This document shows positions 6,419-16,380 of a stretch of DNA of 64,000 nt, piece by piece. A program made the position numbers and the translations under genes. Source of the DNA: Avibacterium sp. 20-132. GTDB taxonomy: Bacteria > Pseudomonadota > Gammaproteobacteria > Enterobacterales > Pasteurellaceae. Numbering within the stretch: position 1 is the stretch's first letter; every line of letters starts with the position of its first letter. Location: the NCBI RefSeq assembly GCF_023611925.1, contig NZ_CP091456.1:1592001-1656000 (forward strand), written 5' to 3'. Under the pieces are notes generated by a model. The model was not told where the DNA came from and searched no databases. It saw nothing but the letters and a program-made list of their open reading frames with translations.

Positions 6419-9400
6419 TTAATTTCCACCCAATTTAAATAAAAGTTCTACAAAGTCAGATGACATTAAATCTGCCATTGCGAAAGGAGCTGAAACTGGA
6501 ATAGCAATAGACGTAGTAATTTGAGAAGTTTTTTCTTGAAAGCTATTTTTAGATAAAGTATTACCTTGCTCGTTATACCAGCCCCAAATTTGACCTCCTA
6601 ACATGTCATGTGTACCAGAGAAAGACTCTACTAATTTATCTGAGAAACTTCCTATTTTATATGGAATAGTTATATTAAATGGTAAATACCATCCCCCTTC
6701 AATTGCTTGAAAACCACCTGTAGGGCCATATAAATTTTTAATATTTTCGTTTTGATTTATATCAGGATTAATTGCATCTTGTAGAGTATAACCATTAATA
6801 CCATAAAATATTCTAGACCCATCATTTTGGGGTTGGCAGGTTCCTACTGTACTATTACAAATTGCGTCCAAATCAACCCTAACCCCACCTAACTTCACGC
6901 CATCAAAATACCCGCTATCATAAGAAACATTGCTGATTTTCTTACCCGTTTTAGCGTCAATAATGCCTTTAAATTTTCGTGAGTTGGCTAAGGTCTCTTC
7001 TCGCATTTTTGTTGCTGCTAATTGCAAGGTGCCTTGCGTTATGGCTATCTCAGGTGTGCCTGAAACTATACCTACAACTGTTTCAAGTAATCGCTTTTGG
7101 TATTGGAGTTTATAAATCTCATTATAAAGTGCGGTCTTTTCTTCTTCTGTTTTTGCCTCTTTAACTTGTTTTCTTAACTCAGCTTGCTTTGGAAGAACAT
7201 AAGCATCTATGGTTGAAAAGGCATTTTGTCTAAATTCCTTTGTTACTTTTACTTGAATGTTTAGCTCTTTGAGCATTTTTTCTTTATCAAAATGATTGGC
7301 TAATTTGCCTGAATGTTGTTCAGCATTCTCTGTAGTAATCTCTGTTTTGATTTCTTTCAACGTTTCCGCTGTAGATTTTCCTGTCAGTGATTGCTGTGCT
7401 TTTTCATCACGGAAATGAATATTCACTGTATTAATGCCACTTTTTGTTACGCTGGATTGAGTTTCTTTATCATAACCAAAACCAGCAGAGAGATTACCTG
7501 TGAGGGAATCTAATCCTTCTGCTAATTTGACTTTATTCTCTTTCCCTGAACTATCTCGGCTTGCAGTGGTTTGATTACCCTGACTGTCAATATATAACTT
7601 CTCGCCTTGTTCATTGACGGCTTGTTTATTGCTTTGTGCTTGACCATATTCACCTAACGGCGTATCAAAATTCATCGCGACCGAGCCGCTCACGCCAAAA
7701 GCACTTCCTTTCGAATCTGCATGGTTTTGAATATCAGAATAGGAGAGTGTCCCCGTTTCAAAACGGTTTTTACCCTCTGCTTCCCCCTGTGCGGTGGAAG
7801 TGATTAAACCACCTTTCAAATCCGTATGATTCCGTACATCAATTTGATAACCCTCATCACCAGCAAATAACCCTGATTGTTCTTGCACACTGGCATAATC
7901 GGCTTTCATTTTAGATTGGTTGAAACTAGCGGAACCAGAGAAACCATAACCAACAGTTACTTGACCACTCATATTCATCTGTTTGCCCGTATAACGCATC
8001 GTATCTTGCAGGCTTTCAATGTTAAGATTTTCAACCTTTGCAGTAATGCCTTTGCCTTGTACTTGAGCGCCACGAAGGGTAGTGTCCCCACCGCTTTGAA
8101 TGAGCGTTTGGCTATTTTTATCGCCAATATGACTCGTTCGCCACGTTGTTTCATCGCCATTGCCGTAGCCTTTGCCATAATTACCGCCTGCGGTAATCCC
8201 AAAGGCAAAGCCATCTGAGCCATAACTGACCGCTACACCTGCATTAAACCCACTGGATTTATTTTTGCTGCGTTCTTGGTGGGTTTGTTTGGCTGCGAGA
8301 AAATTCACTTCATCTTCAGCAAGGAAGGAGGTACCTTGTTTGCCCGATACATCAGAACCTACAATGTTAATGTCTGATTCTTTGCCTGCCCCGGTGGCTT
8401 GGATAGTCACTTTTCCGCCCGCATTAATCTCACTGCCCGTTGTACTGTTGCCTTGGGTATCGGTGGTTTGCACATTTTTTTGCTCGCCATAGGTAATAGA
8501 TACGCTGGCATTCATCGCCCCTTGAGCCAGATTGCCATTCGCCATTTCGCTTAAGGTTTGCCCCGCCTTCATTAAGCCTTGCCCTGCTCGATAGGCACTC
8601 CAAGCGGTATTAGCCGTTGCCATCGCATTCACTCGGCTATGTTTGCTTTCACCTATTTGTTTAGCTTGTTCCGCTACAGCAATGGCATTTTGCACTGCTT
8701 GCACCACAGGAATATTTACCGCAATGGTGAAGCCTTTTTGTTCCATGGTATGTTTATAATGGCTGTCATATTTGTCATCGGTTGCCAAAATATCGACTTT
8801 TTTCGAACCGATATTCACATCACCCTCAAGGGAAGAGACCGTACTACCTTGTTGACGATAATGTTCTTGGGCGAGTAGAGTCGTGTTTCCTTTTAGGCTT
8901 CCCACTTGACTGCCTGTGGCATAATATTTCATTTGGTCATTTTCTGTGGTGTCTTTTTTGCTTCCTACGGTAAAACCAAATCCCCCCGAACCCATTAAGC
9001 CTGATTTCGTGGTTTTCTCAAAATCTTGTTCAAAGACACGATTTTCCGCTTCTTTGATGGTAATGTCCTTAGCTTGAGCATCTAGCTGATTTTCTGCCAC
9101 AATATTTGAGCCTTGAACGGTCAGGTTAGCATTGCTTTGTAATATCACATTCTTACCATCTATGCTTGAGCCTTGAGCTAAATCGTAATTATGATCGTGT
9201 TTGGTGATGTGAGTAATGGATTGTAAGGTTCCACGATGTTTTACTTTGGCAGCAGAAGAAAGTTGCTCTTTATTGCGTCCTTCTTCAATGCGAATATCGC
9301 CGTTTGAGGAAAGATTAACATCACCTTTTTCGCTATGGATTTCTCCTTGGTGAACGACAGTGCCCTGTTCACTTGCAAGGGTGATATTGCCTCCTCCATT

Positions 9401-12400
9401 CAGTTGAGAGCCTACTTCTTGTTGTTGATTTAGACGATAGTAATTATCCGCATCCGCATTGTAATCCGTTTTATTTTTTGTAGTGATGGTGCCAATATCA
9501 ATCTGTTTGGCTTGAACAAGCATTTCACCTGCACTATTGAGTACAGCACCTTTAGTGGTAACGCCTTGCGGGCTGTAAATAAACAATTTGCCAGTTTTAT
9601 CTTTGACATTAATGCTGGCGAGATTATCTAAATTAGTGCGCTCAAATTCATTACCAAACCTATCTTGATAGGCTCGACTACTTGTTGTACTTGCGATTTC
9701 AACCCCTGTTTTGCCAACTAATGTAGCACGACTTAATGCTTCAATTTTATCGCCCAGGTTGACTAATTTTTGTTCTGTAAATAAATTAACGGAATCCCCC
9801 AAAACAAGCCCTTGGTTATTGATATTTTTGGCTGAAAGTGCAGTCAGATTTCGCCCGGCAATGGTTCCCGTGTTGGTAATATCACCATTGAGGCTTCCTA
9901 CAATTTCTCTTGCTGAAATTAACGCCCCTTGTGAACTCACATTAAGGTTACGGGAAACAAGGTAAACTTGTGGCGTGAGAACAGTCAGCTTTTTGCCACT
10001 TGGTAGGGTGATTTCTTTATTCACAAACCATACCATATCTGAGGTTAGCTCTGCCATTTGATCCGCCGTTAATCCTACACCGGGGATAAGATTAAATTTT
10101 TTGGCATAATAAATACCGCTATCCATTAAGGCTTTGTATTGTTCATAATCCGTTTGGTGATTGTCTAAAAAGCGTCGTCCAGTAAGTTGATTAATTTGTT
10201 CGTTTACCAAGCGTTGTTCATAATAACCATCACCTAATCGTTTCTGTACATTTTCGTGATCGTAACGCAATACGTTAAACATATAATCAGAGCTGAGCCA
10301 TTGTTTACGGTCAGTAAAACGAGGATCGGTTTCCACTAAATAGCCATTAGGGGCATCAGGGTTGATTTGATATAGACTTTGTTCTGGTAAATGAATGGTG
10401 ATGCCATTAATTTGGTTTGGTGCAATCGCATCTGCTTGATCTGAAATTTGTGTATTGGTGCTGACAATTGGCTGACCAATGGTATTTTCTACTTTATTGA
10501 AAGAGAAGTGAATGGTTGGGTGAATGTCATTAAAATTTCCTTCACCATCACCATCAACTGCCCAACGCTTTTTACCTTTCCAGCCATATCTACGGTAATG
10601 TTTGGCAAAGCTATTCCATAGCCCTTTATCATTAACATCAATCGTGCCTTTAATATCAATGTTTTTAAGTATCATTCCATCATCTGAATGTAAATCATCA
10701 TTTTGATTGTTATTAGCAAAGGTGCTATCACCCAATAATAATCGACTGCCGATAGATAAGGTTGAGGCATTATTTTCAAGCTCATTGCCTGATAAATGAA
10801 GCTTACCCCCAATCAAAATTTTTGCGGGATCACGTTCTTCAATAATGGTAGTAATGGTATGTCGATTATAGTTCCAATGTATCCAACCATTAGCCCCAAT
10901 GGTTGTACCATTATTCAGCCTTAAATATGAATTTTTATCGCTCCTACTATTATTTCTTAAATCAAATCGTCCGTGATAGCCATCTTTATCCATCAAAACA
11001 TAGCGTCGAGACGCATTTTTGGGGGCATATTCAACTCGCCGTTCATCCGTATGATTTTCCCCTAATTTTAAATGTAAATCGTGATTTTGCAGGCGTGCGG
11101 TATGTATGTAAGCATCACCTAAGGCTTCAATGGTTGCACTGCCATTATCAATTAATGTCGCTTTGCCGATAGCCTGATGCTGCTCATTAAGTTGACTACC
11201 AATGCCCATTTCGCCCGCACTAAAAATTAACGCATGATCACGATTGATAAGTGAGCCAACTGCCAAATCTAAACGTGTCCGTGCCGCAATGGTTGGGGAA
11301 ATGTTGTTTTCCTTGTCATTGGTGAGCTGCTGTGTCTCAATAACTAAATGATTGCCATAAATCCGTCCAGATCCTAAATTAGAAAGTGCGGTGCTTTTTA
11401 GCAAAGTTTTTTCACCATCAATTAATCCTCGATTAATGATTTCATTACTGAGAATTTGGGTGTTTTTACCAGATAGCTCACTATCCTTGTTATTATTGAT
11501 ATTATGCGCCTGTATGCGTAGTTTCTCTCCTACACGAAGCACTGCGTTATTTATAAAATTGCCCAGCGTTTGAAAATCTAAATCACCACTCACTTTAAAC
11601 GCATTATTAAGCGTTAAATCTTGTTTGAGATGAATACGCGCATTGCGGTCACTTTCAATATCCCCTTCAGATTCTAATGTATTGGCATCAATCGCTAAAT
11701 TACTTCTGCTTGCGATTTTACCTTGTTGATTATTGATATTATGCTTATCGCCTTGAATTTGTAACTCACCAAGAGAGAGGATTTCGCCTTGCTGATTATC
11801 TAGACGCTCAGTAAGGTTTAGCTGAATATTTTGTAATCCATACATCGCCCCATTTTGGTTTTCAAGCCTATTGGCATCAAGCTCAAATATACCTGCAATA
11901 ATGCCTTGTTCAACATTTTTATCTATATCCGCTTTTGTATTTTGATTGCTAAGCTGTTTAGTTTTAATACTCAATGTATTATTGGTTTGGATAAGCGATC
12001 CTTTATCATTTATCTTGGTATTATTAACGGATTCTGTCGCAATGATTTGAGCCGATTTCGCTTGAATTATGCCACCTTGATTATTGACTGTCTTACTTTG
12101 GCTTGTAAGATGTGCCTCAGTAAGTAATTTACCATGGTTGGTTATATCGGTTTGCGCTTGTAGCTGAATATTGGATTTGGCATAAATTGTTCCTTGATTC
12201 TTAATATGTTTTGCCTTTAGCTGTTGGTTATGTTCAGCGTGTAATACGCCACTATTTTCAATTCCGTCCTGCACATCAGCGTTAATTTGTTGTTTGGCGT
12301 TAATATCCCCCTTGTTAATGAGTTTGCCATTAATATCAATTTGTACATTATCTGCACTCGCCCCAATATGCCCTGCATTACGCACGCCTAGCCCTTGTTC

Positions 12401-13357
12401 TGTGCCGACAAGATGAATTTTTCCTGCATACATACCGCCAAGTTCACTCACATCTAAGGCAAAGTGCGGTGTATTTTCACTGAGATTTTGGCTATCTATG
12501 CGGATAATTTGTAATTCACCGTCAGCATTGGCAAGTTCTGCTTGTTTGATGGTGTTTTTTCCTGTTACCACATTGAGCTTTTTGCCTGCCCAAATGCCCG
12601 CATTGATTTCTGCTTCTCGAGCAAGGATATCTGTATAATCTACACGGCTGTTATCTAAGCCCCGACCGCTGACTTTCATTTTGCCTTTTTCGACCTGAAA
12701 ACCTGTTACACGTCCCTCTTCAATTATCGGTTTGCCGGTGGTCATTGTGGAACGGGTGGCGTTAATCGTACCACAACCATCGCAGTGTAGCCCATTTGGG
12801 TTGGCGATAATTACTTCTGCTTTTTTCCCTGCCACTTCAAGATAACCCTTCAGTTCGCTTGGATTTGTGGAGGTGATTTCATTGAGAATCACTTTGGCTT
12901 CACCACGAGCAAGGTAGGGGTTGCCTTGTATTAATCCAGCTTGTTGAGTTTGTGTGGCCTTGTGGCTGTTATTAAGAATCGCCCCTTTTTTATCTACGTT
13001 AAAATCTTGGTATTTATTATGGGAAAGCCCTTTGCTATTTGGAGTTTGAATATTGACTTGTGGCAATCCATTCGCAGTTTGCAACACAATGGGTTGTTGA
13101 TTTTTAGGGGCATTAGGATCGGCTTTGATGATAAGTGTATCAGCCAAGGCATAAGAGGAAATAGCAACAAAACCAAAAGCACAGAATAAATGGAATGTCA
13201 GTGGTTTTAATGTGGCAAAAATCGGCAAAAAACGTACCGCACTTTGTTTTTGAGGCATTTCACTTTTTGCTTTACCTTCGGTTTTCGCTAGTTCTGAAAC
13301 CACGATAAGACGTTGCAGCGTTTTGCTAAAAATGACTCGGAAGTGATGTTTATTCAT
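6419..13357 (-). CDS. Filamentous hemagglutinin / CdiA-type two-partner secreted exoprotein
   Basis: A 2312-residue TpsA protein. Residues 1-40 are an extended signal peptide region (MNKHHFRVIFSKTLQRLIVV), followed by a hydrophobic core and a cleavage site near SYALAD (~residue 72). The TPS secretion domain follows, with the motif ANPNGLHCDGCGTINATRS near residue 190. A long beta-helical body of short repeats (NNQGxI, LxNQ) runs to ~1200, then hemagglutinin repeats (LxxNxxLxVQGSNI, GSxGFGFTVGSKK) to ~1880. The end (~1880-2312) is variable and finishes with GGFQAIEGG, ESFSGTHDMLGGQIWGWYNE and APFAMADLMSSDFVE, which I infer to be the effector region. The transporter gene lies 33 bases upstream. 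The protein is expected at the cell surface, in adhesion and/or contact-dependent inhibition of neighbours. Uptake sequences occur inside the gene. The toxic activity is not recognisable. Confidence 0.88.
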   Translation of the reverse strand: MNKHHFRVIFSKTLQRLIVVSELAKTEGKAKSEMPQKQSAVRFLPIFATLKPLTFHLFCAFGFVAISSYALADTLIIKADPNAPKNQQPIVLQTANGLPQVNIQTPNSKGLSHNKYQDFNVDKKGAILNNSHKATQTQQAGLIQGNPYLARGEAKVILNEITSTNPSELKGYLEVAGKKAEVIIANPNGLHCDGCGTINATRSTMTTGKPIIEEGRVTGFQVEKGKMKVSGRGLDNSRVDYTDILAREAEINAGIWAGKKLNVVTGKNTIKQAELANADGELQIIRIDSQNLSENTPHFALDVSELGGMYAGKIHLVGTEQGLGVRNAGHIGASADNVQIDINGKLINKGDINAKQQINADVQDGIENSGVLHAEHNQQLKAKHIKNQGTIYAKSNIQLQAQTDITNHGKLLTEAHLTSQSKTVNNQGGIIQAKSAQIIATESVNNTKINDKGSLIQTNNTLSIKTKQLSNQNTKADIDKNVEQGIIAGIFELDANRLENQNGAMYGLQNIQLNLTERLDNQQGEILSLGELQIQGDKHNINNQQGKIASRSNLAIDANTLESEGDIESDRNARIHLKQDLTLNNAFKVSGDLDFQTLGNFINNAVLRVGEKLRIQAHNINNNKDSELSGKNTQILSNEIINRGLIDGEKTLLKSTALSNLGSGRIYGNHLVIETQQLTNDKENNISPTIAARTRLDLAVGSLINRDHALIFSAGEMGIGSQLNEQHQAIGKATLIDNGSATIEALGDAYIHTARLQNHDLHLKLGENHTDERRVEYAPKNASRRYVLMDKDGYHGRFDLRNNSRSDKNSYLRLNNGTTIGANGWIHWNYNRHTITTIIEERDPAKILIGGKLHLSGNELENNASTLSIGSRLLLGDSTFANNNQNDDLHSDDGMILKNIDIKGTIDVNDKGLWNSFAKHYRRYGWKGKKRWAVDGDGEGNFNDIHPTIHFSFNKVENTIGQPIVSTNTQISDQADAIAPNQINGITIHLPEQSLYQINPDAPNGYLVETDPRFTDRKQWLSSDYMFNVLRYDHENVQKRLGDGYYEQRLVNEQINQLTGRRFLDNHQTDYEQYKALMDSGIYYAKKFNLIPGVGLTADQMAELTSDMVWFVNKEITLPSGKKLTVLTPQVYLVSRNLNVSSQGALISAREIVGSLNGDITNTGTIAGRNLTALSAKNINNQGLVLGDSVNLFTEQKLVNLGDKIEALSRATLVGKTGVEIASTTSSRAYQDRFGNEFERTNLDNLASINVKDKTGKLFIYSPQGVTTKGAVLNSAGEMLVQAKQIDIGTITTKNKTDYNADADNYYRLNQQQEVGSQLNGGGNITLASEQGTVVHQGEIHSEKGDVNLSSNGDIRIEEGRNKEQLSSAAKVKHRGTLQSITHITKHDHNYDLAQGSSIDGKNVILQSNANLTVQGSNIVAENQLDAQAKDITIKEAENRVFEQDFEKTTKSGLMGSGGFGFTVGSKKDTTENDQMKYYATGSQVGSLKGNTTLLAQEHYRQQGSTVSSLEGDVNIGSKKVDILATDDKYDSHYKHTMEQKGFTIAVNIPVVQAVQNAIAVAEQAKQIGESKHSRVNAMATANTAWSAYRAGQGLMKAGQTLSEMANGNLAQGAMNASVSITYGEQKNVQTTDTQGNSTTGSEINAGGKVTIQATGAGKESDINIVGSDVSGKQGTSFLAEDEVNFLAAKQTHQERSKNKSSGFNAGVAVSYGSDGFAFGITAGGNYGKGYGNGDETTWRTSHIGDKNSQTLIQSGGDTTLRGAQVQGKGITAKVENLNIESLQDTMRYTGKQMNMSGQVTVGYGFSGSASFNQSKMKADYASVQEQSGLFAGDEGYQIDVRNHTDLKGGLITSTAQGEAEGKNRFETGTLSYSDIQNHADSKGSAFGVSGSVAMNFDTPLGEYGQAQSNKQAVNEQGEKLYIDSQGNQTTASRDSSGKENKVKLAEGLDSLTGNLSAGFGYDKETQSSVTKSGINTVNIHFRDEKAQQSLTGKSTAETLKEIKTEITTENAEQHSGKLANHFDKEKMLKELNIQVKVTKEFRQNAFSTIDAYVLPKQAELRKQVKEAKTEEEKTALYNEIYKLQYQKRLLETVVGIVSGTPEIAITQGTLQLAATKMREETLANSRKFKGIIDAKTGKKISNVSYDSGYFDGVKLGGVRVDLDAICNSTVGTCQPQNDGSRIFYGINGYTLQDAINPDINQNENIKNLYGPTGGFQAIEGGWYLPFNITIPYKIGSFSDKLVESFSGTHDMLGGQIWGWYNEQGNTLSKNSFQEKTSQITTSIAIPVSAPFAMADLMSSDFVELLFKLGGN

Positions 13358-13390
13358 AAGAAAATCCTCGTTTAAGCCTAATACACTAAA

Positions 13391-15136
13391 TTAAAAGGTT
13401 AAGCCAATATTAAAGCCTGTTACGCTATGCGATGTTTTAAAGCCACTTGGTTTGCTTAATGGACGTCCAATAAAAACATCATAATAAAAGTGCGTCCAAC
13501 CTCCGCGTAGTCCGAGGGCCGTCCCCATTAAATGATGACCAAGACGCATTTCTTCATCACGCTCCATCACTCGGCCGCCATCAAGCGCTAGATATAGCCA
13601 ATGCCCTTTATTTGCCACATTCCAACTTAGTTCATTACGCCATAGCCAACCGCGTTCTCCTGATAAGGTAAGCTCACCATCAAATCCATGTACCGTATAG
13701 CGTCCCCCAATACTGAATCTATCTTGTTGAATAAGCGGGGTTTTATTCCATTGAGCAGACCAGTTTGTATTAAATGCTAGGAGTTGCTTTTCGATATAGA
13801 AAGGATAATCAATGTCCACTGAGGCGGTAATAATTTTAGGGCGAGAAGTACCGTTTCCCCAATATTCTTCTGGGGCTGCCATTGCGTGGCGTACACCTGT
13901 TCCCCATTTAAATCCTGCAGACAGTTTCAGTGTTGCCGCTTTAATATATTCAATATGGCTAAGATTGATTTGCCAACCAGCCATTCGACGACGTTGAACC
14001 CCAATTTCAGCCCCATCAATGTAGTTTTTCGAGTGGCGAGACCAAAAGCCACCAGAAAGAGTGGTTTTACGCACGGCATCACGATAAAGCCGATAGGCAA
14101 GATTCAAATTAGTTGTTTCGCTACGCCCCGCATAGAGGTAAGTATTATCAAACGCCCCAAAAACATCTTGATGGTAATCCGTTTTATAAAGTGAGGCAGA
14201 GAGCATCCAATAACCAAAAGGAACAGAATAATAGAAGCCATAGTTTCTTGTTGCTCGGCGACCGGGATCATCACTATGATGTTTTAAGCTATGTGTGAAG
14301 GTGGTATAAAATAAATCATTAGCAGAAAAAAGATTATCCCACGAAAAGGTAGCAGAGCCTTGCCATTTCCCCGTGGATTTTGAACCAGAATCATCTAAAT
14401 TGAGGCTCAATCGGAATGGAAACTGCTGTTGATAGGTGATTTTAATATCGCTTTCACCAATTTGAGCGTTATTATCGGTGGGAAGAATTTCGATATTTGC
14501 ATCAGCCGTTGGCACACGCTTGAGATTTTCTAATGATTGCTCAATATCGCGGAGATTAATTAAATCTCCCTGCTTAAATGCCAATGCGGTCTTCGCTGTC
14601 AGTTTACTAAACCAAGGAATTCTGCTTGCATCCGCAATAATGGTATGGCGAACTTGCCCAGGAATAACGGTTAAAGAAAATATGCCTTGCGTTAAATCTT
14701 GTTCGCTTGCCACCACTCTGGTTGTGATATAGCCTCGCTCAATCAGATTATTTTGCACTTGCTTCATCAAAATCCCTAATCCTTGAGCCCCGAAGCAATG
14801 CGGTAATTTGAGATTTAATTGGGCAATGGTTTGATTTAATGCCCATTGAAATTGGCTCGGTTTTACGATGTTATCGGAAAAGTAATCGACTAGAGAAAGA
14901 TGTTGAATAGGATAACAAGGGGATTCATTAAATGGAAGTGCGGTAGGTTTTTCTGAAGAAATTGACATTCTCACATCAGGATTAGGGCGAAGGCGTTTGC
15001 TTTGTTGTTGGATTTGCTCCTTTTGGCGTTGTTGCTGTTGGGCATCAATATGATTTAATTCTGGAGAAAGTCGTTCTACCGCAGATAATAATGATGAGAA
15101 ACTACAAAACCAAATCAATATCGCTGTTTTTTTCAT
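13391..15136 (-). CDS. FhaC/ShlB/CdiB-type two-partner secretion transporter
   Basis: A 581-residue outer-membrane protein of the Omp85/TpsB superfamily that exports the exoprotein encoded next. It has a signal peptide (MKKTAILIWFCSFSSLLSA), a Gln-rich linker (~30-45), POTRA domains from ~75 to 230 (GILMKQVQNNLIERGYITTR, then a second ending near LPTDNN), and a C-terminal barrel ending in Phe (FNIGLTF). The loop-6 signature is present as FSIGGRYTVHGFDGE, but the usual VRGF is VHGF: Arg replaced by His (CAT at the codon). That Arg is strongly conserved in FhaC relatives. The length is normal and the frame intact. It forms an operon with the downstream exoprotein gene. Confidence 0.9.
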   Translation of the reverse strand: MKKTAILIWFCSFSSLLSAVERLSPELNHIDAQQQQRQKEQIQQQSKRLRPNPDVRMSISSEKPTALPFNESPCYPIQHLSLVDYFSDNIVKPSQFQWALNQTIAQLNLKLPHCFGAQGLGILMKQVQNNLIERGYITTRVVASEQDLTQGIFSLTVIPGQVRHTIIADASRIPWFSKLTAKTALAFKQGDLINLRDIEQSLENLKRVPTADANIEILPTDNNAQIGESDIKITYQQQFPFRLSLNLDDSGSKSTGKWQGSATFSWDNLFSANDLFYTTFTHSLKHHSDDPGRRATRNYGFYYSVPFGYWMLSASLYKTDYHQDVFGAFDNTYLYAGRSETTNLNLAYRLYRDAVRKTTLSGGFWSRHSKNYIDGAEIGVQRRRMAGWQINLSHIEYIKAATLKLSAGFKWGTGVRHAMAAPEEYWGNGTSRPKIITASVDIDYPFYIEKQLLAFNTNWSAQWNKTPLIQQDRFSIGGRYTVHGFDGELTLSGERGWLWRNELSWNVANKGHWLYLALDGGRVMERDEEMRLGHHLMGTALGLRGGWTHFYYDVFIGRPLSKPSGFKTSHSVTGFNIGLTF

Positions 15137-15180
15137 AGCTAGCCCTGCAAAAGTGAAGAAACCGTAAAAATCAAGAATAA

Positions 15181-15186
15181 ATTATA
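15181..15186 (-). promoter_or_regulatory. Candidate -10 box of the transporter/exoprotein operon
   Basis: Reading the minus strand, TATAAT lies ~45 bases before the transporter ATG. The region upstream is very AT-rich with only a weak -35 (TTTTAA) about 17 bases further out. A poor -35 suggests help from an activator or an AT-rich UP element. This is assigned by eye only. Confidence 0.35.
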
Positions 15187-15189
15187 TTT

Positions 15190-15726
15190 TAATTTTAAAT
15201 AGTTTAAAAGTGAATAAAAAGTGAAGTGGGTAGCGTTGCTCAAGTCAGAGACTATATAGTTGGTTATTCGAGAATGGCTATTTTCCACAGTAATCTTTTT
15301 TTTTCAATATATTGTAGCAAGCGTCCAAGGACGACATTTAATGGATAACAATACTATTTTTTCATCTTGGAGCTTGGGAGAGTTTCATATTGCGGAATAT
15401 CTCTGTTTCAGTTACATATCTATTTTGCATTTTATTACTAGGCTATTTCATTTTAATGCTTAATTCATTGATACGACGATTTAAATCGAAATTATAGATA
15501 TGGTAAATTCAGCTTTATTATAAAAAGTTAGAATCCAGCTTTTACAAACTTTATAAGTTGTGTAGGATAGGAGCGTCTATTAAACAATAGATCGGGTGGT
15601 AGTATTGGCCGAATATTCCACGTAAAGAAAAAGAACTATTTTAGGTTAATGGGCTATACAAGAGATTTTAAACCCCTCGCAAGCTCGCCCTCAGGTGTCA
15701 TAAAATTATAGATAAATCAATAACAA
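15190..15726. other. Gene-poor spacer between the transporter gene and the IS-like element
   Basis: This stretch of over 500 bases is AT-rich and holds no frame with a credible start and known motif. The longest open frame (15260-15463, 67 codons) is Phe/Ile-rich, has no ribosome-binding site and resembles nothing I know. A short frame near 15600-15710 (GYTRDFKPLASSP) is equally anonymous. It may contain scar sequence from the adjacent insertion. Confidence 0.5.
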
Positions 15727-15727
15727 T

Positions 15728-15750
15728 CCGCACGTGAAACGTGCGGTTTT
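15728..15750 (+). terminator. Perfect GC-rich hairpin followed by T4
   Basis: CCGCACG, loop TGAAA, CGTGCGG, then TTTT. The 7-base stem is perfect and terminator-like on the plus strand. No plus-strand gene is seen to end here, so it may belong to the insertion element. Confidence 0.45.
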
Positions 15751-15777
15751 GAGGTTACCCTATAAGGGCCTTTACTT

Positions 15778-15801
15778 CACACATCCCTCAAGGGATGTGT
15801 G
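15778..15801. repeat. Perfect 11-base inverted repeat beside the transposase gene
   Basis: CACACATCCCT and AGGGATGTGTG are separated by only two bases (CA). IS200/IS605-type elements end in subterminal hairpins recognised by TnpA as single strands, and this one lies ~36 bases outside the restored tnpA stop. It is a good candidate for the tnpA-distal end, but the cleavage site cannot be fixed. Confidence 0.5.
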
Positions 15802-15836
15802 AAAAGACCGACAACCGTGTTTAGAGATTACTTTGG

Positions 15837-16291
15837 TTACCCCTTAAAGGGGTCCACATATTCTTTCGTACTTAAATTATCTTGTAGCATATCTTCTTTT
15901 TCTTGGTTACGTATATATTTTCCTCTACCACCTTGGCATTTAAACCCACCGTACTTACATAATAGCCTTTTGCCCAAAAGTGTCTATTACCATATTTATA
16001 TTTTAGCTTTGCATGCTTTTCAAAAATCATCAATGATGATTTTCCTTTCAAATATCCCATAAAACTTGAAACTACTAATTTCGGTGGTATTTTTACAAGC
16101 ATATGGATATGATCTTTCATTGCATGAGCTTCTACAATTTCTACGCCTTTATAGTCTAAAATACTCCCTATATCTGCTCTTAGCTTACCGAAAATAGCTT
16201 TCCGTCTGTATTTAGGTATAAATACTAGGTGATACTTACAGTTCCACCTTGTATGTGATAAACTTAAATCGTCATTCGCTTTATTTGTCAT
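15837..16291 (-). pseudogene. tnpA: IS200/IS605 family TnpA transposase, frameshifted near the C-terminus
   Basis: A Y1-type HUH single-strand transposase. The N-terminus (THTRWNCKYH-like start, FIPKYRRKAIFG) is typical. The metal-binding pair is in DHIHMLV near residue 61 and the catalytic Tyr in KGYYVSTVG near residue 110. The present frame stops at 139 residues as IYVTKKKKICYKII. Removing two bases in the AAAA of GGAAAATATATACG restores YIRNQEKEDMLQDNL and KEYVDPFKG, the usual family ending, with a stop at 15837-15839. The last helix is therefore scrambled. The catalytic residues remain, but the element is probably inactive. Confidence 0.8.
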
Positions 16292-16380
16292 GACATATCC
16301 TCCTATATGTTGAATTTTGGTTATCAGCTTCGTTCATTATATAGTGAGGATTTTTCTTTTCATCGCTTAAGCTCTTTAAC

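Noticed and set aside
7877..13189. Plus-strand and other-frame ORFs of 60-113 codons opposite the exoprotein gene
   Set aside because: They lie within a 2312-codon gene with clear domain homology, have no starts with ribosome sites and no motifs.
15260..15463. 67-codon plus-strand ORF in the spacer
   Set aside because: No ribosome-binding site, no recognisable sequence, low complexity; recorded only as part of the gene-poor spacer.
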